Source: Usitatibacter palustris (GTDB lineage Bacteria; Pseudomonadota; Gammaproteobacteria; Burkholderiales; Usitatibacteraceae). Taken from it: DNA of 64,000 nucleotides. The stretch spans positions 310,001-374,000 of the forward strand of contig NZ_CP053073.1 of the NCBI RefSeq assembly GCF_013003985.1, read 5' to 3'. Below the pieces are notes generated by a model that saw nothing but the letters and a program-made list of their open reading frames with translations, was not told where the DNA came from and ran no database searches. Of this stretch, positions 32,526-40,263 are shown piece by piece. Within the stretch, counting starts at the first letter, position 1. Each line of letters starts with the position of its first letter. The position numbers and the translations under genes are program-made.

Positions 32526-33281
32526 ATGGAAGTCGATGTGAAAGGCAAGCGCGTCGTCGTTGCCGGTGGCAGCCGCGGCATCGGTCGCTCGATCGCGCTC
32601 GCGTTCGCCGAGGGCGGCGCGAAGGTGTCGATCTGCGCGCGCGGTGCGGCCGCGCTCGAGGCCACGCGGGCAGAGCTCGCGGCACGCGGACCGTTCGCGC
32701 ACGCGCAGACCTGTGATCTCGGCGACGATGCCGCGATCAATCGCTACATTCCCGCCGCCGCCGAAGCGCTGGGCGGCATCGATGTCCTGGTGAACAACGC
32801 GACCGGCGCGGCGCTCGGCGATGACGAGGCGAGCTGGGATGCGGATCTCGCGGTGGATCTGCGCGCAGTGGTTCGCGCTTCGCGCGCCGCACTTCCGTAC
32901 CTGCTCAAGGGCAACGAACCTTCGATCGTGAACATTTCGTCGATCTCGGGTCTGCATCCGGCGCCGCGCGCGCCGGCCTACGGTGCCGCGAAGGCCGCAG
33001 TGATCCACTACACGCAGACGCAGGCCGCAACGCTCGCGGCCAAGGGTGTGCGCGTGAACTGCGTGACGCCCGGTTCGATCGAGTTTCCCGGTGGATCGTG
33101 GGAGCGGCGCAAGACCGAAGAGCCCGACATCTACAAGCGCACGCTCGCTTCGATGCCCACCGGCCGGCTGGGCCGGCCCGAGGAAGTCGCGAACGTGGTG
33201 CTGTTCCTCGCCTCGCCGCTCGCCATCTGGGTCACCGCGCAGGTGATCAGCGTGAGCGGCGGCCAGGGCCTGGGGAGATAA
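32526..33281 (+). CDS. SDR family oxidoreductase
   Basis: A 251-residue classical short-chain dehydrogenase. The nucleotide loop is VVVAGGSRGIGRSIA, NNA(T) is present (VLVNNATGAALGDDEA), the catalytic Ser/Tyr/Lys are in IVNISSISG and PAYGAAKAAV, and the cofactor end is VRVNCVTPG. The closing VISVSGGQGLG matches the family C-terminus. The substrate is unknown; related enzymes reduce 3-ketoacyl or alcohol groups. AAAGGAAAT precedes the ATG. Confidence 0.88.
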   Translation: MEVDVKGKRVVVAGGSRGIGRSIALAFAEGGAKVSICARGAAALEATRAELAARGPFAHAQTCDLGDDAAINRYIPAAAEALGGIDVLVNNATGAALGDDEASWDADLAVDLRAVVRASRAALPYLLKGNEPSIVNISSISGLHPAPRAPAYGAAKAAVIHYTQTQAATLAAKGVRVNCVTPGSIEFPGGSWERRKTEEPDIYKRTLASMPTGRLGRPEEVANVVLFLASPLAIWVTAQVISVSGGQGLGR

Positions 33282-33287
33282 GTCGCG

Positions 33288-33647
33288 ATGTCCAGCACTG
33301 CCTACGTTGTCGTGAAGACGAACCAGTTCCGAGTCCGCCATCTCGAATCGGGTCGGGAGGGCACGTTCGACGCGCGGCCGCCGTTCACGTCGGCGCGCAT
33401 GCTCGTCGGCCGATTTTCCGTCGCGGGCCCGCTGCTCAAGCGCGCCATGAAGGAGATCGTGCAGGGCAGCTTCTTCAAAGTCGCGCCGCGCGTGCTGATC
33501 CATCCGATGGAAATGTCCGAGGGCGGCTTGTGCGAAGTCGAGGACCGGCTGCTTCATGAGCTCGCGCTGGGCGCGGGTGCGGCGAAGGTCGTCGTCTGGG
33601 CGGGTTCGCAGCCGCTGAGCGACGCCGAAGTGCTCGCGAAATTCTAG
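33288..33647 (+). CDS. conserved hypothetical protein
   Basis: A 119-residue soluble protein with a central conserved block, APRVLIHPMEMSEGGLCEVEDR, and a closing LLHELALGAGAAKVVVWAG. Proteins with this block are common next to metabolic genes in proteobacteria, but I cannot give an established function. ATG 33288 starts 7 bp after the SDR gene. Confidence 0.6.
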   Translation: MSSTAYVVVKTNQFRVRHLESGREGTFDARPPFTSARMLVGRFSVAGPLLKRAMKEIVQGSFFKVAPRVLIHPMEMSEGGLCEVEDRLLHELALGAGAAKVVVWAGSQPLSDAEVLAKF

Positions 33648-33650
33648 GCG

Positions 33651-33809
33651 ATGCAGTGGACCACGCGCCTGGGCGCACTCATCCTGCTGGGCTTCAGCGC
33701 CTTCTTCTTCGTGAAGCGGTCCTGGCTGATGGGTGCGCTTTTCCTCGGCGCCTGGTTCGTGGTCGAGATGCTAATGTTCCGTCAACGCCGCGCGCGGCCC
33801 CCCAAGTGA
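33651..33809 (+). CDS. small two-pass membrane protein (52 aa)
   Basis: A 52-codon gene from ATG 33651 to TGA 33809, three bases after the preceding stop. Two hydrophobic segments (LGALILLGFSAFFFV and LMGALFLGAWFVVEMLMF) and an Arg-rich tail fit an N-in/C-in hairpin. Below usual length cut-offs, it fills the gap between two real genes. Function unknown. Confidence 0.5.
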   Translation: MQWTTRLGALILLGFSAFFFVKRSWLMGALFLGAWFVVEMLMFRQRRARPPK

Positions 33810-33828
33810 CCCCGATACAGGACTGACG

Positions 33829-34125
33829 ATGCCCAAGGCCTATTGGATTTCCACGTACCAGTCGATCTCGAACCCCGAAGCGCTGCAGAAATACGCCGCG
33901 CTCGCCGGCCCCGCGCTGATGGCGGCCGGCGGGAAGTTCATCGCACGCGGGATGCCGGCGGCGATCTTCGAAAACGCCGTCATGCAGCGGGTTGTCGTGA
34001 TCGAGTTTCCGAGTGTCGCGCAGGCGGTCGCCGCGTACGAGAGCCCCGCGTACAAGGAAGCCACCGCGTTCCTCACGCCCGGCGCGGTCGCGCGCGAGGT
34101 GCGCATCGTGGAAGGCACCGAATAG
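33829..34125 (+). CDS. DUF1330 family protein
   Basis: A 98-residue protein with the DUF1330 pattern: AYWISTYQSISNPEALQKYAALAGPAL, then VVVIEFPSVAQAVAAYESPAYKEA. The fold is a dimeric alpha+beta barrel (ABM-like); the function is not established. ATG 33829 follows the small membrane protein by 19 bp. Confidence 0.88.
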   Translation: MPKAYWISTYQSISNPEALQKYAALAGPALMAAGGKFIARGMPAAIFENAVMQRVVVIEFPSVAQAVAAYESPAYKEATAFLTPGAVAREVRIVEGTE

Positions 34126-34133
34126 GCATTGGC

Positions 34134-34535
34134 GTGGTTGCGATCGGACAGACGGGCGAAGCCTCGATCACCGTGACGCACGCGGATACCGCGAGTGCGG
34201 TGGCGCTCTCGTCCCAGGATTCTTTTCCCGCCGTGCTCGCCACCGCGCGGATGATCGCGCTGATGGAAGTCGCCGCGGCTCGCGTGCTGACACCGATGCT
34301 CAAGGAGGGCGAGCTCTCGGTGGGAGTCGTTGTGAACATCAAGCATTCAGCGGCCACGCCGGTTGGCGGTACCGCGAAGGCGGTGGCCACGTACCTCGGG
34401 ACCGAAGGCAAGCTGCATCGCTTTCGCGTCGAGGCGTTCGACGATGCCGGGCCGATCGGCGAGGGCGATCACGCGCGCGCGATCATCGCCACCGATCGCC
34501 TGCTCTCGGGAGCGGCACGCAGGAAGGGCCCATGA
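34134..34535 (+). CDS. hot-dog thioesterase, fluoroacetyl-CoA thioesterase-like
   Basis: A 133-residue hot-dog protein with FlK-like features: the glutamate-containing helix MIALMEVAAARVLTPML, the NIKHSAATPVG histidine loop, and a closing FRVEAFDDAGPIGEGDHARAII strand. In FlK the Thr/Glu/His triad hydrolyses acyl-CoA; the Glu and His are present, while the Thr position is not certain. It likely hydrolyses a short acyl-CoA thioester. The start GTG 34134 is 8 bp after the preceding stop. Confidence 0.75.
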   Translation: MVAIGQTGEASITVTHADTASAVALSSQDSFPAVLATARMIALMEVAAARVLTPMLKEGELSVGVVVNIKHSAATPVGGTAKAVATYLGTEGKLHRFRVEAFDDAGPIGEGDHARAIIATDRLLSGAARRKGP

Positions 34536-35011
34536 GCGAGACGCTTCCGGATTCGGCGCGGACCGTGCAGGAGGTGCTGCGCGCGAAGGGCATCGAGGCG
34601 CGCGTCATGGTGCTGCCGCAGTCGACGCGCACCGCGAAGGAAGCAGCGCAGGCCGTGGGCTGCGAAGTCGCGCAGATCGCCAAGTCGATCATCTTCAAGC
34701 GCGCGGACACACAGCAAGCGGTCCTGGTGATCACGAGCGGCGTGAATCGCGTGGACGAGAAGCGCGTCGCCGCACACCTTGGCACGGAGCTCCTGAAGGC
34801 CGACGCGGACTTCGTTCGCGCGGCGACGGGTTTTGCCATCGGCGGCGTTCCTCCGTTGGGGCATCGCACGCCGATCGAGACGCTCATCGACGAGACGCTC
34901 CTCGCGCTCGATTCCGTCTGGGCCGCGGCCGGCACGCCCAACGCGCTGTTCTCGATCGGTGCGCGGCAGCTCGTCGCCGCGACCGGTGGACATGTCATGG
35001 TGGTCGCGTGA
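34532..35011 (+). CDS. YbaK/ProX-type aminoacyl-tRNA deacylase-like protein
   Basis: A 159-residue protein of the YbaK/ProRS-editing family: the conserved lysine region QIAKSIIFKRADTQQAVLVITSGVNRVDE, then FAIGGVPPLGHRTPIETLIDETLL and the ending GARQLVAATGGHVMVVA. Homologues hydrolyse mischarged tRNAs, for example Cys- or Ala-tRNAPro, in the cytoplasm. The family includes several subtypes and this one is not assigned. The ATG overlaps the thioesterase stop. Confidence 0.85.
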   Translation: MSETLPDSARTVQEVLRAKGIEARVMVLPQSTRTAKEAAQAVGCEVAQIAKSIIFKRADTQQAVLVITSGVNRVDEKRVAAHLGTELLKADADFVRAATGFAIGGVPPLGHRTPIETLIDETLLALDSVWAAAGTPNALFSIGARQLVAATGGHVMVVA

Positions 35012-35583
35012 ATCCCACCTTCGTCCGCAACGTCGTCACGCTGGGCGCCCTGGCGCTCGCGATCGTGCACGTGATTTTTCCGTCGCTCGCGATCGACGGC
35101 ATTACGCTCGCGCTCGTGGCGATCGCGATCGTTCCGTGGCTCGCGCCGCTGCTGAAATCGCTCGAGCTTCCCGGCGGCTGGAAGGTCGAGTTCCAGGAGC
35201 TGCAGAAGATCGCCGCGAAGGCGGACGACGCGGGCCTGCTGTCGAAGGCCGACGCCGCGCCGCATGAGGACTACGCATTCCAGGCCATCGCCGGGCGCGA
35301 CCCGAACCTCGCGCTCGCGGGCTTGCGCATCGAGATCGAGAAGCGCCTCATCCTGCTGTGCGAGAAGCACGGCATCGGCACGACGATGCAGGGGCTGGGC
35401 CGCCTGCTGCGCGAGCTCTCGTCGCGCGGCGTGCTCACCGAGGACGAGAGTGCCGTCCTCACCGAAATGACCTACCTGTTGAATGCCGCGGTGCATGGAG
35501 CGAGCGTGGATCCGCGCGCGACCGAGTGGGCGCTCGACGTCGGACCGCAACTGATCCAGGCCTTCGAGGAGAAACTCCAGTGA
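35008..35583 (+). CDS. membrane protein with a C-terminal cytoplasmic domain
   Basis: A 191-residue protein with two N-terminal transmembrane segments (VTLGALALAIVHVIFPSLAI and ALVAIAIVPWLAPLLKSL), then a helical domain (DPNLALAGLRIEIEKRLILLCEKHG, LGRLLRELSSRGVLTEDES) ending EWALDVGPQLIQAFEEKL. The C-terminal part resembles DUF4145-like helical domains in layout only. The start is GTG 35008, overlapping the preceding stop. Function unknown. Confidence 0.6.
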   Translation: MNPTFVRNVVTLGALALAIVHVIFPSLAIDGITLALVAIAIVPWLAPLLKSLELPGGWKVEFQELQKIAAKADDAGLLSKADAAPHEDYAFQAIAGRDPNLALAGLRIEIEKRLILLCEKHGIGTTMQGLGRLLRELSSRGVLTEDESAVLTEMTYLLNAAVHGASVDPRATEWALDVGPQLIQAFEEKLQ

Positions 35584-35915
35584 CCGAAACCGAATCGCTC
35601 GTCCAACGCCAGTTGGACGCCTACAACGACCGCGACATCGAACGCTTCTGCGCGTGCTACGCCGAAGACGTCGAGGTCTATCGCATGCCCACCATCGAGC
35701 CCACGATCAGTGGCATGGCGAAGTTCCGCGAGACGTACGTGGAGCGCTTCAAGTCCAGGACCCTGAACGCGAAGATCCAGAACCGCATCTCGCTCGGCAG
35801 CAAGGTCGTGGACCACGAGTACGTCGTGGGCATCAAGGAGACGCCCGTCGAGGTGATCGTGGTGTACGAGATGACCGACGGCTTGCTTCGCAAGGTGTGG
35901 TTCTTCAATCCGTGA
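35580..35915 (+). CDS. NTF2-like (SnoaL/steroid isomerase-type) protein
   Basis: A 111-residue single NTF2 domain: QRQLDAYNDRDIERFCACYAEDVEVYRMP, then FRETYVERFKSRTLNAKIQNR and the closing VVDHEYVVGIKETPVEVIVVYEMTDGLLRKVWFF. Members often isomerise or bind steroids or other small molecules. The start GTG 35580 overlaps the preceding stop and the stop overlaps the next GTG, so translation is coupled. Confidence 0.78.
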   Translation: MTETESLVQRQLDAYNDRDIERFCACYAEDVEVYRMPTIEPTISGMAKFRETYVERFKSRTLNAKIQNRISLGSKVVDHEYVVGIKETPVEVIVVYEMTDGLLRKVWFFNP

Positions 35916-36340
35916 GGTTGTGGTCGCTGCATCCGCGCTACCTCGATTCGCAGGGGTTGGTCGCCGCCTGGCGCGAGGCATTGCTCGCGCAGGCGGTGCT
36001 CGCGGGACGAACGCGCGGTTACCAGCACCATCCGCAGCTCGATCGGTTCCGTGCCTCGCGCACGCCGCTCCGTTGCGTGGCCGCGTACCTGCGCGCGTTG
36101 CACGACGAAGCGACCGCTCGCGGTTACCGGTTCGATGCAAGCAAGATCGGCCGCGCGGGTGAGGTCGAACCGATCGCGGTGACGCGCGGGCAGATGGCGC
36201 ATGAATGGAAGCATCTCGAAGCCAAGCTGCGGCGGCGTTCGCCCGCATGGCTCGCGGAGCTGGGAAAGATCGCGCGCGTGAAGCCGCATCCGCTCTTCAA
36301 GGTTGTCGCGGGCGGTATCGCCGACTGGGAGCGCGCGTGA
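35912..36340 (+). CDS. pyrimidine-dimer DNA glycosylase (T4 endonuclease V-like)
   Basis: A 142-residue protein of the Pyr_excise (endonuclease V, T4 DenV-like) family. The N-terminus RLWSLHPRYLDSQGLVAAWREALLAQAVL, the HPQLDRFRA segment and the C-terminal basic helices match. In T4 DenV the N-terminal amine attacks the abasic site after methionine removal, and Glu-22/23 is catalytic. The Glu of WREALL is present, but the residue after Met is Arg here rather than Thr. It would excise cyclobutane dimers in UV-damaged DNA. Confidence 0.8.
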   Translation: MRLWSLHPRYLDSQGLVAAWREALLAQAVLAGRTRGYQHHPQLDRFRASRTPLRCVAAYLRALHDEATARGYRFDASKIGRAGEVEPIAVTRGQMAHEWKHLEAKLRRRSPAWLAELGKIARVKPHPLFKVVAGGIADWERA

Positions 36341-36924
36341 CGCCACGGCATTTCAAGAATGGCGCGGAGTTTGGCAAGTGGCTCGCGAAGAACCACGCGA
36401 AGGCCGACGAGCTCTGGGTCGGTTTCCACAAGAAGGATTCGGGAAAACCCTCGATCACCTGGCCCGAGTCGGTGGACGAGGCGCTTTGCTACGGCTGGAT
36501 CGACGGCATCCGCAAGAGCCTGGGCGAGGTGAGCTACGTGATCCGCTTCACGCCGCGCCGCGCGGGAAGCATCTGGAGCACGGTGAACGTGAACCGCGTG
36601 ACGGTGCTGGTGGCCGAGGGCCGCATGCAGCCCGCGGGGGCGAAGGCCTTCGCCGCGCGCAAGGCGGGCAAGTCGGGCATCTACTCGTTCGAACAGAGAA
36701 TACCCGCGGCGCTTCCGAAGGAATGCGTGGCGGCGCTGCGCAAGGACAAGGCCGCGTGGAAATTCCACGGGACCCAGCCGCCGTCGTACATCAAGGCGGT
36801 CGCGTGGTGGATCGTGAGCGCGAAGAAGGACGAGACGCGCGTGCGGCGTATCGCGCTCCTCGTGAAATGCAGCGCCGCGGGCGAGCGCATTCCGCAGTTC
36901 ACCTGGAAGAAATCCACGACGTGA
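36337..36924 (+). CDS. YdeI/OmpD-associated family protein
   Basis: A 195-residue protein of the YdeI (DUF1801-related, OmpD-associated) family: ELWVGFHKKDSGKPSITWPESVDEALCYGWIDGIRKSL is its hallmark, followed by YVIRFTPRRAGSIWSTVNVNRV and a C-terminal helical KDETRVRRIALLV. In Salmonella a YdeI protein contributes to antimicrobial peptide resistance; the broader family is uncharacterised. The start is GTG 36337, overlapping the glycosylase stop. Confidence 0.85.
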   Translation: MTPRHFKNGAEFGKWLAKNHAKADELWVGFHKKDSGKPSITWPESVDEALCYGWIDGIRKSLGEVSYVIRFTPRRAGSIWSTVNVNRVTVLVAEGRMQPAGAKAFAARKAGKSGIYSFEQRIPAALPKECVAALRKDKAAWKFHGTQPPSYIKAVAWWIVSAKKDETRVRRIALLVKCSAAGERIPQFTWKKSTT

Positions 36925-37553
36925 ACGTGGCTCGCTGCACGCTCGACCACCTCATCGTCGTCGCGCCCACGCTCGAAGCGGGCTCGGCGTACATCCACGA
37001 CGTGCTGGGTGTCTCGCCGCAGGCGGGCGGGCAGCATGCGCGAATGGGGACGCACAACCGGCTCCTGCGGCTGGGCGACGGCATCTACCTCGAAGTCATC
37101 GCGATCGATCCGGATGCACCGGCACCCGCGCGGCCGCGCTGGTTCGCGCTCGATGCGCGCGGCGCCGACTTCGCACCGACGCTTGCGGCCTGGGTCGCGC
37201 GCACGACCGACATCGCCGCTGCGAACGCAGCGGCAACCGAGTCGCTCGGCACCGTGGAACCGATGAGCCGGGGTGCGCTCGAGTGGCTGATCACGATGAC
37301 ACCCGATGGATCGGTTCCGCTCGATGGCGTCGGCCCGGGGTTGATCGAATGGCGCGTGGGCGGGCATCCCACGAGCCGGCTGGAAGACCACGGCCTTGCA
37401 CTGGCCGCGCTGGAGATCACCCACCCCGACCCGGCTCGCGTCACCCGCCTGCTCGGTGCCCTCGCGCTCGAAGGCGAAGTGACGGTCCGCGCCGGCCCAC
37501 CGGGCCTCGTTGCGCGCATCGAGACACCGCGCGGCCAGGGAACGCTCGCCTAG
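36921..37553 (+). CDS. VOC protein, Glyoxalase_3 type
   Basis: A 210-residue two-module VOC protein with the Glyoxalase_3 pattern: TLDHLIVVAPTLEAGSAYIHDVLG at the start, MGTHNRLLRLGDGIYLEVIAIDPDAPAPARPRWFALD (metal ligand E in LEVIAID), then a second module ending LVARIETPRGQG. Substrate unknown. The start is GTG 36921, overlapping the YdeI stop. Confidence 0.82.
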   Translation: MNVARCTLDHLIVVAPTLEAGSAYIHDVLGVSPQAGGQHARMGTHNRLLRLGDGIYLEVIAIDPDAPAPARPRWFALDARGADFAPTLAAWVARTTDIAAANAAATESLGTVEPMSRGALEWLITMTPDGSVPLDGVGPGLIEWRVGGHPTSRLEDHGLALAALEITHPDPARVTRLLGALALEGEVTVRAGPPGLVARIETPRGQGTLA

Positions 37554-37581
37554 TTCGCGCTGTCGATATACTGCTTTCACG

Positions 37582-37908
37582 ATGAAGCTCCTGATGGCGA
37601 TCTTCGTGGCGCTGGTGGTGTGGAAAGCCTGCGATGGCGTGCAGGCCTCCCGCGCCCGCAACGCGATCGTGGCCACGGCCGACGCCGACGTGATCCTCTA
37701 TGCGACGGACTGGTGCGGCTACTGCCGCGCGACGCGCAAGTTCCTCGACGACAAGGGCATCGCGTACGTGGAGTTCGACATCGAGAAGAACGAGGAAGGC
37801 GCGCGCCAGTACAAGGCCCTGAACGTGCGCGGCGTGCCGATCCTGCTGGTGAAGGGCAACGTCGTCCAGGGTTACGATCCGGATGGCATTCTCGCAGCGC
37901 TCAAGTGA
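37582..37908 (+). CDS. membrane-anchored or exported glutaredoxin-like protein
   Basis: A 108-residue protein: an N-terminal hydrophobic segment (LLMAIFVALVVWKACDGV) followed by a glutaredoxin domain with dithiol active site DWCGYCRATRKFL, the TVP-like loop VRGVPILLVKG and closing VQGYDPDGILAAL. The N-terminal anchor suggests a periplasmic or membrane-tethered thiol-disulfide role, unlike cytoplasmic Grx. It may work with the adjacent signal peptidase gene only by position. Confidence 0.8.
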   Translation: MKLLMAIFVALVVWKACDGVQASRARNAIVATADADVILYATDWCGYCRATRKFLDDKGIAYVEFDIEKNEEGARQYKALNVRGVPILLVKGNVVQGYDPDGILAALK

Positions 37909-37916
37909 GGAAGTGA

Positions 37917-38477
37917 ATGAACACAAAAGTCCGCCGCATCCTTCGTGAAATCTTCACGACGTCCCTCGTGCTCCTGGGCATCCTTGCCGCGCGCTCCTCG
38001 CTCGCCGACCACTACGTCGTGCCCAGCGGCTCGATGGAGCCCGCGCTGGTTTCCGGCGATCGCGTGTTCGTCGACAAGCGCGCCTATGGGTTGCGCGTTC
38101 CCTTCACGCTCTTGCGCGTGTGGTCGGGCGAATCCGCCGCGCGCGGCGACGTGGTGATCGTCGACGAGCCCGTCGATGGCACGCGCCTCATCAAGCGCGT
38201 CGTCGCCGTCGGGGGAGATTTCGTCGAGGTCCGCGACGGCGTGCTGTCGATCAACGGCGTCGAGCAGGATGAATCCTGGCGCAACCTGCGTTCGGGCGGC
38301 GGACCCGAGGTCGAGCCCGTGCTCGTCCCCGAGGGTGAGGTGCTGCTCATGGGCGACAACCGCGGCAACAGCCGCGACGGGCGCGTGTTCGGCTTCGTGC
38401 GGGAACGCGAGCTCTACGGCAAGGCCGCGGCCATCTACTGGCGCTCGGCCGACGGCTTCACCTGGCTCGGGCTGTAG
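37917..38477 (+). CDS. lepB: signal peptidase I (short form)
   Basis: A 186-residue type I signal peptidase that cleaves Sec signal peptides outside the inner membrane. Motifs are ADHYVVPSGSMEPAL (catalytic Ser), the RLIKRVVAVGGD catalytic-Lys region, and GDNRGNSRDGR (box E). One N-terminal membrane segment (EIFTTSLVLLGILAA) gives an N-in, C-out layout, shorter than E. coli LepB, which has two. It overlaps the convergent ATPase gene by 43 bp at its 3' end. The genome may have a second copy elsewhere. Confidence 0.88.
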   Translation: MNTKVRRILREIFTTSLVLLGILAARSSLADHYVVPSGSMEPALVSGDRVFVDKRAYGLRVPFTLLRVWSGESAARGDVVIVDEPVDGTRLIKRVVAVGGDFVEVRDGVLSINGVEQDESWRNLRSGGGPEVEPVLVPEGEVLLMGDNRGNSRDGRVFGFVRERELYGKAAAIYWRSADGFTWLGL

Positions 38478-39244
38478 GGCACGGCCACCGAGCGCGCCGC
38501 ACCCGGCGATCCGACTTCCGCGACACGCACGTCCACGCCATAGAGGCGCGACAGGTTCGCTTCGGTGAGTGTTGCGCGCGCGGCGCCGATCGCCAACGCA
38601 GCGCCCCCTTGAAGGAGTAGAGCGCGATCTGCCAGCAGGAAGGCGTGGTCGGGGTCGTGCGTGCACAGCAGTACGGCGATACCCGAGTCGCGCAGCCGCG
38701 CGATCTCCGAGAGCACGCGGGCCTGGTTGCCGAAATCGAGGTTTGCCGTCGGTTCGTCCATCACGATGGCGCGCGCCTCCGTGGCGAGCGCCCTGGCGAT
38801 GAGGGCAAGTTGCCTTTCGCCCCCGCTCACGCCACTCACCGGGTGATCCGCGAGTTGCGCGATGCCCATGCGATCGAGTGCGGAGCGGGCGATCTCGCGG
38901 TCGCGTGCCGAGGGCCGCGCAAAGGTTCCGAGGTGCGCGGTGCGGCCCATCTCCACCATCTCGGCGAGGCTGAAGTCAAAGTAGCTCGAGGACGCTTGCG
39001 GAACGTAGGCGAGCTCGCGGGCGATCTGCGGGCGCGAGAGTGTCGCGAGGTCGCGATCGCCGATCGTGAGGCGACCGCCGATCGCGGGCAGCAATCCGAG
39101 CAGCGTGCGAAAGAGCGTGGTCTTGCCCGTGCCGTTGGGTCCGAGCACGCAGAGCACTTCGCCGTCCTCGAGCGTGAGATCGAGCCCGCGGCCGATGACG
39201 CGTCCCGGGTAGCCGAAGTCGAGGGCTTGCGCGCGCAGCGTCAT
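38435..39244 (-). CDS. ABC importer ATPase, FecE/BtuD type (MolC-like by context)
   Basis: A 269-residue ATPase with Walker A (LGPNGTGKTTLFRTL), signature VSGGERQLALIARAL and Walker B (AIVMDEPTANLD) with the switch histidine (LLCTHDPDH). Similarity and gene order (ATPase last, after permease and binding protein) match the type II importer group of iron-chelate, vitamin B12 and Haemophilus MolBC systems. The last 30-40 residues are an extra C-terminal tail. Its ATG overlaps the permease stop (ATGA). Its 3' end overlaps lepB on the opposite strand. Confidence 0.87.
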   Translation of the reverse strand: MTLRAQALDFGYPGRVIGRGLDLTLEDGEVLCVLGPNGTGKTTLFRTLLGLLPAIGGRLTIGDRDLATLSRPQIARELAYVPQASSSYFDFSLAEMVEMGRTAHLGTFARPSARDREIARSALDRMGIAQLADHPVSGVSGGERQLALIARALATEARAIVMDEPTANLDFGNQARVLSEIARLRDSGIAVLLCTHDPDHAFLLADRALLLQGGAALAIGAARATLTEANLSRLYGVDVRVAEVGSPGAARSVAVPYSPSQVKPSAERQ

Positions 39245-40263
39245 GACGATTTGCGGAACGTGAGCGCGAGCAGCCAGATGAACACCGGCGTCCCGACGAG
39301 CGCGGTGAGCACACCGGGCGGCAGCTCCGTGCGCGCGATGGTGCGGCAGAGCGTGTCGACGAGCAGCATGAACGCCGCACCGAGGACGGCGGAGATGGGC
39401 AGCACGCGAGCGAACTCCGCACCGACGAGCAGACGCGCGGCGTGCGGGATCACGAGGCCGACCCAGCCGATCACGCCGGCGATCGCAACGCTGGCGGAGG
39501 TAACGAGAGTGGCCGCGACGATCACGATGATCCGCAGCTTTCCGAGATCCACGCCGAGCGCGCGCGCTTCATCGTCGGGAAGCGAGAGCAGGTTCATGCG
39601 CCAGCGGAGCAGCACCAGCGGCACGAACCCGATGAGGATCAGCGGGAGCGCGTAGGCGAGATCGCGCGGGAGCGTGCCCGAGAAACTTCCGAGCAGCCAG
39701 AAGGTGATCGCGGGCAGCTGGTTGTAGGGATCGGCGACGTACTTCGCGAACGCGATGCCCGCGCCGAAGAGCGAACCCACGACGACCCCCGTGAGCACGA
39801 GGGTGAGCACGCGATCGTGCCCGCGCACCCACGCGCCGATCGCGAGCACGAGCGACACGGCGACGACACCGCCGGCGAACGCGAGGCCCTGGATCGCCGC
39901 GATCGGGAGCGCAAAGAGAATGCCGCCGACGGCGCCGAGCGCGCAGCCCCCGGAGACGCCGAGGATGTCGGGCGAAACGAGCGGATTGCGAAAGAGGTTC
40001 TGGTACGCGGCACCGGCCGTGGCGAGCGCCGCACCGACGGCGAGGGCCGCGAGCACGCGCGGGCCGCGAATCTGCAGCACAACGGCGCGTACGTTGTCGG
40101 GTACTCCGGCATCGCCACCGGTCAGCGCGGCCCACAGCACGCGCACGACATCACCGGGAGAGACGGGAAAACTTCCGACGCCGAGGGCCACCGCCGTCAC
40201 CACCCCGAGCATCGCGCCCGCGCCCAGCATCCACGCGGGAAAACGCGCACGCGAAACAATCAT
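39241..40263 (-). CDS. ABC importer permease, FecCD/BtuC family (MolB-like by context)
   Basis: A 340-residue permease with about ten transmembrane segments, of the FecCD/BtuC/MolB family. Typical blocks are RGPRVLAALAVGAALATAGAAYQNLFRNPLVSPDILG near residues 65-105 and VAIAGVIGWVGLVIPHAARLLVG near 270-295. It forms the membrane channel for a small metal ligand carried by the binding protein. ATG 40263 overlaps the preceding stop, so the genes are translationally coupled. Confidence 0.87.
   Translation of the reverse strand: MIVSRARFPAWMLGAGAMLGVVTAVALGVGSFPVSPGDVVRVLWAALTGGDAGVPDNVRAVVLQIRGPRVLAALAVGAALATAGAAYQNLFRNPLVSPDILGVSGGCALGAVGGILFALPIAAIQGLAFAGGVVAVSLVLAIGAWVRGHDRVLTLVLTGVVVGSLFGAGIAFAKYVADPYNQLPAITFWLLGSFSGTLPRDLAYALPLILIGFVPLVLLRWRMNLLSLPDDEARALGVDLGKLRIIVIVAATLVTSASVAIAGVIGWVGLVIPHAARLLVGAEFARVLPISAVLGAAFMLLVDTLCRTIARTELPPGVLTALVGTPVFIWLLALTFRKSS

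Noticed and set aside
1..37500. Integron cassette array
   Set aside because: Content fits cassettes, but gaps between genes are often zero to 30 bp, too short for attC sites, no integrase is present, and the single GTTAGGC at 4079 lies on a stop codon without a matching RYYYAAC partner.
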